A stretch of DNA of 64,000 nucleotides from Rhynchonema sp. JSB1_4 (Eukaryota; Nematoda; Chromadorea; Monhysterida; Xyalidae): NCBI GenBank assembly GCA_030248065.1, contig JASAMV010006194.1, positions 1-64,000 on the forward strand, in the 5' to 3' direction. Positions 59,736 through 64,000 of the stretch are shown here, in pieces (position 1 is the first letter of the stretch; each line of letters begins with the position of its first letter). Under the pieces are notes generated by a model. It did not search any database and was not told the origin of the DNA. It saw only the letters and a list, made by a program, of their open reading frames with translations. Position numbers and translations under genes: made by a program.

Positions 59736-61020
59736 TTTACAGGTTTGGTGGAATGTCTTTGAGACATTCGCATGTTCATTTGATTGTTGACGTTCTACAT
59801 AACCATTTGTCAGGCTTCGGCGTCAAAAACTGTCTCTGACGACCATGAATACCTGGTTGTTGTTGATGTGAAAGCAGAGACGCTGAAAGCCGGCCATGAT
59901 TGACGCACACAGATACAAATCTCTTCACGTGTGCACCACCGCAGGTACAAATTCGGTTCTGGGTGCCACATACAGCAGACTTACATATTTAAAACAGCCA
60001 ACTAAACAAAGCGGACACTTCGATTTATGAACAGCTCCAATCTTCAATGATCCAGACCAGGGTTTTTCTTTTAAAATTTTGGAACTAGCCGTTGGCTGTA
60101 AACTGTAAAGATCTATGTATACTGTATATACGGACTAGCCAGAACGGCAAAAAACACTAGCCCCCAGCGGTCCCAGCCTTCAAAATTCCACTCGCCAGCT
60201 TGGTTATAGTAAACTGAAAATCTACCAGCCAGCCTATCTGAAATCTTACTAGCCTATGGCTGGTAAATTTGGTCAAAAAATCCCATGATCCAAACCACTA
60301 AGTATTTTTGAATGCAATGCGAAGCTTTTAGAAACATGCAGATTACCGTACTACGTCAAGGAAACAGTGAAAACTTTGCCTAGGTAAACAGCATCTATAT
60401 TTAAAGTGACATGAGCTTACTCACCGCCATGGCTCAAAAGTTCCTCGACGCACGCGAACTGCTTTATGACTCGCGGGACGCAATGCTTCCGTATAAATAC
60501 ACAAGTTGTGATGATCACAAGACACACCTGCCCCATGAATGAGCTTACGGCACATCCAGCGTCATTAATCGTTGTAAATAATGAATGAACCTTACGCCAC
60601 TCACACGACGACGTCAGACGTTTACGCATCCCACAAGTGTTATTCAGCTATTCTACCCACGCTCGGTCACTACACGTCAAAAGTTCATTCATTGATTAAT
60701 TAATGATCACAACTTTACTACTTCTCTGACGTATGTACTAGCCACGAGCTTGAGACATGCAGCATAGCAGTGTAACATATGTATGTATGTACGTACAGTA
60801 TACATTTCAATCCGCTAGGCTACTGTCATTTTAGGTCCTAAATTGCACCTGTTTTGCACCTACATAGAACCTTGTACCTTTTGCGCCTCGCTTAGAACCT
60901 AAGGATCGTACAATGTTCAGGCACCAAGTTCCACATAATCTGCAAGCTTTCAACATGCTAGCTCAAGCGCAAAAGCGGTCCCATAAGTTTAGGCATGATA
61001 CTGTGCTTTATATATACGTA

Positions 61021-61284
61021 AGTCCAACCAATTGTTCATGAGACGACTTTTTTGAAGCTGGCTGGTCTGATTTTGCTGCTTCTCCGCAGCTCAATTCCTA
61101 GAAGAAAAAGACACGTGCAAAACATTTACAGTATATACATACATACGATTTGCGAAATGTTTCGAGAACAAAGAAAGATAATACTTTACACGTAGTTTTT
61201 CTATGGGAATTGATCTGAGGAGGACCAGCAAAATCGGATTCAGCCTACTTTACAAAAACGTCTCATGAGCAATTGGATGGGCTT
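61021..61284. mobile_element. Mariner-like MITE, TA-flanked
   Basis: Ends AGTCCAACCAATTGTTCATG and CATGAGCAATTGGATGGGCT with TA borders (61019-61020, 61285-61286). The sub-terminal GAGACGACTTTTTTGAAGC relates it to the solo ends at 6155, 39789 and 48563. Confidence 0.75.
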
Positions 61285-62088
61285 ATACATTACGTATGGA
61301 GTACGTCGTGTGTAATGCTGTAGCGCATCTTCAAAGGCGTTTACAGATGAAGCTGCGTGGAAAGGCAGCAAGAACAACACCTGTGTGCTAATCCTGGGCT
61401 CATGACGACATGACAGGAACTGATAAAACCTTGAAGCTATAAGACTAATTACTGTGGCCAGCCCAGGTATATGTATATTCGTATGTGATGTGTATCAAAA
61501 TTGTATACGTGATTTGCACAAGTGTGGAAGCACACATGGTGGAGGAAGCAAGATAGCGTGACACCGGTATGTGCGTGACCACACGGAGGTGTGCATCGTT
61601 AAAAGACCCCACGCTGCCTGGATCGTTACGTCAGTCACGTACAAAAATGACGCGTGCTGACTTAAAAGTGCTCAGAAATCATGATCGCTTAGCCAGCTTG
61701 ACAAAGCGTCTGTCTGCACGTCTAGGGTCACAATTAGCAACCGCCCAGGGATTGACCTACAGTATGTATTGCGACGTCATTGCGTGCGAAGGTATAAATA
61801 TACGTGATAAGTACGGTATATACCTGTGCGCGCCCACACGTCCCAGAGGACAGGATGAATCATGATCTTACTGGGTCTTGCATATGGCTTTTTTAACTTG
61901 ATGATTCTTGGATGCAAGAAACAGCATGGTGATAATAAAATGATAAGAAAAGTTATACAATAAGCTGAAGACATACTACTTACGGTTATGCGGGTGTGTT
62001 TTGAAAGCACGTGCAGCGCACATGACGCGTGGTGGGGTTGCGGTTTCGACCCGAAATTTAAGAGCTCGGCTGCCTGGGTCCAATAAGT

Positions 62089-62299
62089 TATAGTCCAACA
62101 ACAACTAATGCAGAATTTATGTCCACTGCGTTGCCTGATCCGCCAAGCACATAACGCGTGATGCAACATTATAAACACACCCACGCAGCCAAAGCTGACT
62201 GCCTGTCTGTGCTTGTAATGTTGCATCACGCGTTATGTGCTTGGCGGATCAGGCAACGCAGTGGACATAAATTCTGCATTAGCTGTTGTTGGACTATAC
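62089..62299. mobile_element. Near-perfect palindrome, 80-base arms
   Basis: The arms TATAGTCCAACAACAACTAA, ATGCAGAATTTATGTCC, CGTTGCCTGATCCGCC and TAACGCGTGATGCAACATTA are mirrored at 62216-62299 around a loop of about 40 bases. The outermost AGTCCAAC and TATA border resemble the mariner-like family. It shares CGTTGCCTGATCCG with the fold-back at 52143. Confidence 0.85.
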
Positions 62300-62595
62300 A
62301 TAGATGGGCAGGCAAGGACTCGACTAGCGTCATATGCGCTGCAAGTGCCCTCAAAGCAAACCCGCGTCTACGTCCACTACCTATGCCAGGTATACGGCAG
62401 CCCTCAATGCACAAGTCCAGTACACAGTTAGCTCAAAACCTACATTAACTACCGTAACCCGCCAGCAGACAGATCAAAGGAGCCTATGACGGAATATCCG
62501 GAACCGCCCAAGACGATGGAATATCCTGAGGTACTTCTTCCTTCACACCGCCACACCTTCCTTATGTAATGTGATGCTGGACATTTTTCCTTATA

Positions 62596-62763
62596 CAGTC
62601 AACTCTCTGCATAGTGAATCAATCGGAACGCATTTTTGTTCACTATATAGAATCTTCAGTATACTGTATACAGATTTATAATTATGAGGATAACGGTAGA
62701 TTGCGGACCAAAAGTTCGTTCACTATATGGAGGATTCACTATGGAGGTAGGGAGAGTCGACTG
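62596..62763. mobile_element. Pogo/Tigger-like MITE, 168 bases
   Basis: Ends CAGTCAACTCTCTGCATAG and GGAGAGTCGACTG, inner pair TAGTGAATC / GATTCACTA, with TA on both sides (62594-62595, 62764-62765). CAG-CTG ends plus a TA duplication fit pogo-type elements. Confidence 0.7.
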
Positions 62764-62784
62764 TATTGCACCATTCGCGATACC

Positions 62785-62915
62785 GTATACTGCGTCATTT
62801 TTTACGGATATTCCGTCGCGTGTTCAACACGTCGCAATGACCGCTGGGAGGAAACTTCCGGACATTCCGTCGCCGGATCTTCCGTCGTGTTTGGGGTTCC
62901 GGATATTCGTGTCCA
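62785..62915. repeat. CGGATATTCCGTCG repeat cluster
   Basis: The words CGGATATTCCGTCGCG, CGGACATTCCGTCGCCGG, CGGATCTTCCGTCGTG and CCGGATATTCGTG occur within about 130 bases, and related ACGGAATATCCGG lies at 62489. Palindromic cores suggest binding sites or a decayed fold-back. Confidence 0.6.
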
Positions 62916-64000
62916 GTACCGAGAAAAGGGGGCTCAGGTGGCGGCGACAGGTCACCGAAGGATGATAAAATCTGCTGTTGCAGCGCTTTGCTGTTTGTCT
63001 TCCACAATAACAACAGACCACACGACGACAATGACAAATACCGAAATATAAGTGAATTACAGCAAACGGAGGCGGCTATGCGTTGTGGATGGCTTTAGCG
63101 AGAGTAAGAATTTCTAATAAAAGCACAAAGCTTGTGATGAGCGACTGCAGCGTCGTGGTATAAACACTTGAGAAACATGCGCACTATCTCAAGTGGTGTC
63201 ATTGCAACACAGCAGCCACCTGAGCCCCATCCCTTTGCCACTAATGTTGAAAACCAAATTATGCCGGTTCTGACCGATGGAAATATGTTTTGATTTTATT
63301 GATGGAGACAGAAAATGCTGGTAGTAAATAAGTATGTGTAGTAGGTTACATGTCATGTGTACTACCTACATTGGGTACAACAGTCACAGTAGAAACACCG
63401 GAAAATCCTACCAAGTGACCCTTAGCATCTTTATCGGGAAAATTTAAGACCAAGCACGGAACTAGGAAACACTGCGACAGCGGAGTATCAAAAACGCCGT
63501 CAGCGACCGTAACCCACTAGCCTTTAGAATTCGAATTTCTTGTTGAACGGCTTTAGGCGGATGCATGCGCTATTGCTGCCGCAGCTTACATGAGATTAAG
63601 CACCTGGTCCGTATGAGTGTATACAACGCGAGTGCGAGCTAACCGTATTAACTTTATCAGGAAAGTCTGCCGTCCACAAAAATATCCTCTCGTCCACGGC
63701 GTATCAGAACAGCGGTGCAACGGGCTAATTCGCTCGCTTGTCGAGATCAAAGTGGCAAAACCACAAGTCCAATGGTTCGAGGTTCAGGATAGCCATCATG
63801 TGTATACCACGCTGCAAACCACAGTGCCTGAACCAGACCCTGGGAACCGCAATTATCGCAGCAGTAGTCAAAAAATAACTCCAGGCAGACCAAATATAAT
63901 CTCCAAATCCATACCTTACTATTGTTTAGTAACTTACAATAGCAAGCATATGCGCTTTGATGCAAATTAAGCCGAAAAGCTGATGAAAATCAGTTACCGC

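Larger units (their letters stand above)
58300..64000. other. Terminal region, no gene recognised
   Basis: Apart from the small elements listed separately I see no supported gene. Frames are short and lack family motifs. Around 60056-60270 the word CTAGCC/CCAGCC recurs about six times in A-rich DNA. Palindromic ACATATGTATGTACG-type stretches occur near 60775. Confidence 0.45.

Noticed and set aside
62158..62448. Cys-rich proteins on both strands
   Set aside because: The same peptide is read on both strands because the region is a palindrome.

Overview
The window is nuclear DNA from an animal, most likely an invertebrate. It carries multi-exon genes with short GT-AG introns (some apparently GC-AG). 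Protein kinase D, phospholipid scramblase, TAX1BP3/TIP-1 and PPP4R4 families point to a metazoan. An AMT-type ammonium transporter, a class vertebrates lack, argues against a vertebrate. I could not assign a phylum from sequence alone.

Layout. 1-2 kb is a low-complexity, repeat-rich block. 2.4-5.8 kb is a short LTR retrotransposon with intact-looking LTRs and a 5-bp target duplication. 6.4-12.5 kb is a protein kinase D gene (minus strand); one of its introns holds a complete scramblase gene on the opposite strand (10.2-11.5 kb). A second scramblase paralogue with the same exon plan lies at 15.8-17.6 kb (minus). Large inverted-repeat elements follow (18.0-20.8 kb), then TAX1BP3 (20.8-21.6 kb, minus), a small candidate secreted peptide precursor (22.9-23.3 kb, plus) and an SLC5-like sodium:solute symporter (24.1-27.8 kb, minus). 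About 8.5 kb (28-36.5 kb) has no gene I recognise but holds a 5S-rRNA-derived SINE-like element. An ammonium transporter gene spans 36.5-41.2 kb (minus), with nested transposons in one intron. A PPP4R4-like gene runs from 46.3 to at least 53.6 kb (plus), with a 4-kb first large intron full of repeats. A C2H2 zinc-finger gene lies at 54.5-56.5 kb (minus). The last 7 kb is mostly inverted-repeat elements and unexplained DNA.

Two signals stand out. First, the decamer TGATGTTTCA (or its complement TGAAACATCA) occurs 19 times, against about 0.1 expected from base counts, and every copy is inside or beside a gene. Second, many fold-back (palindromic) elements with unrelated arms carry a related TGAAACATT word at or near the loop. 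Several transposon families can be defined from target-site duplications: hAT-like (8 bp), TTA-flanked fold-backs (PIF/Harbinger-like), TA-flanked mariner-like and pogo-like elements, a poly-A retroposon and tRNA-like SINEs.

The genes do not form a pathway; they are ordinary housekeeping or signalling loci with compact exons, and most variation in the window comes from small transposons inserted into introns. All exon boundaries were inferred by eye from splice consensus and family similarity.
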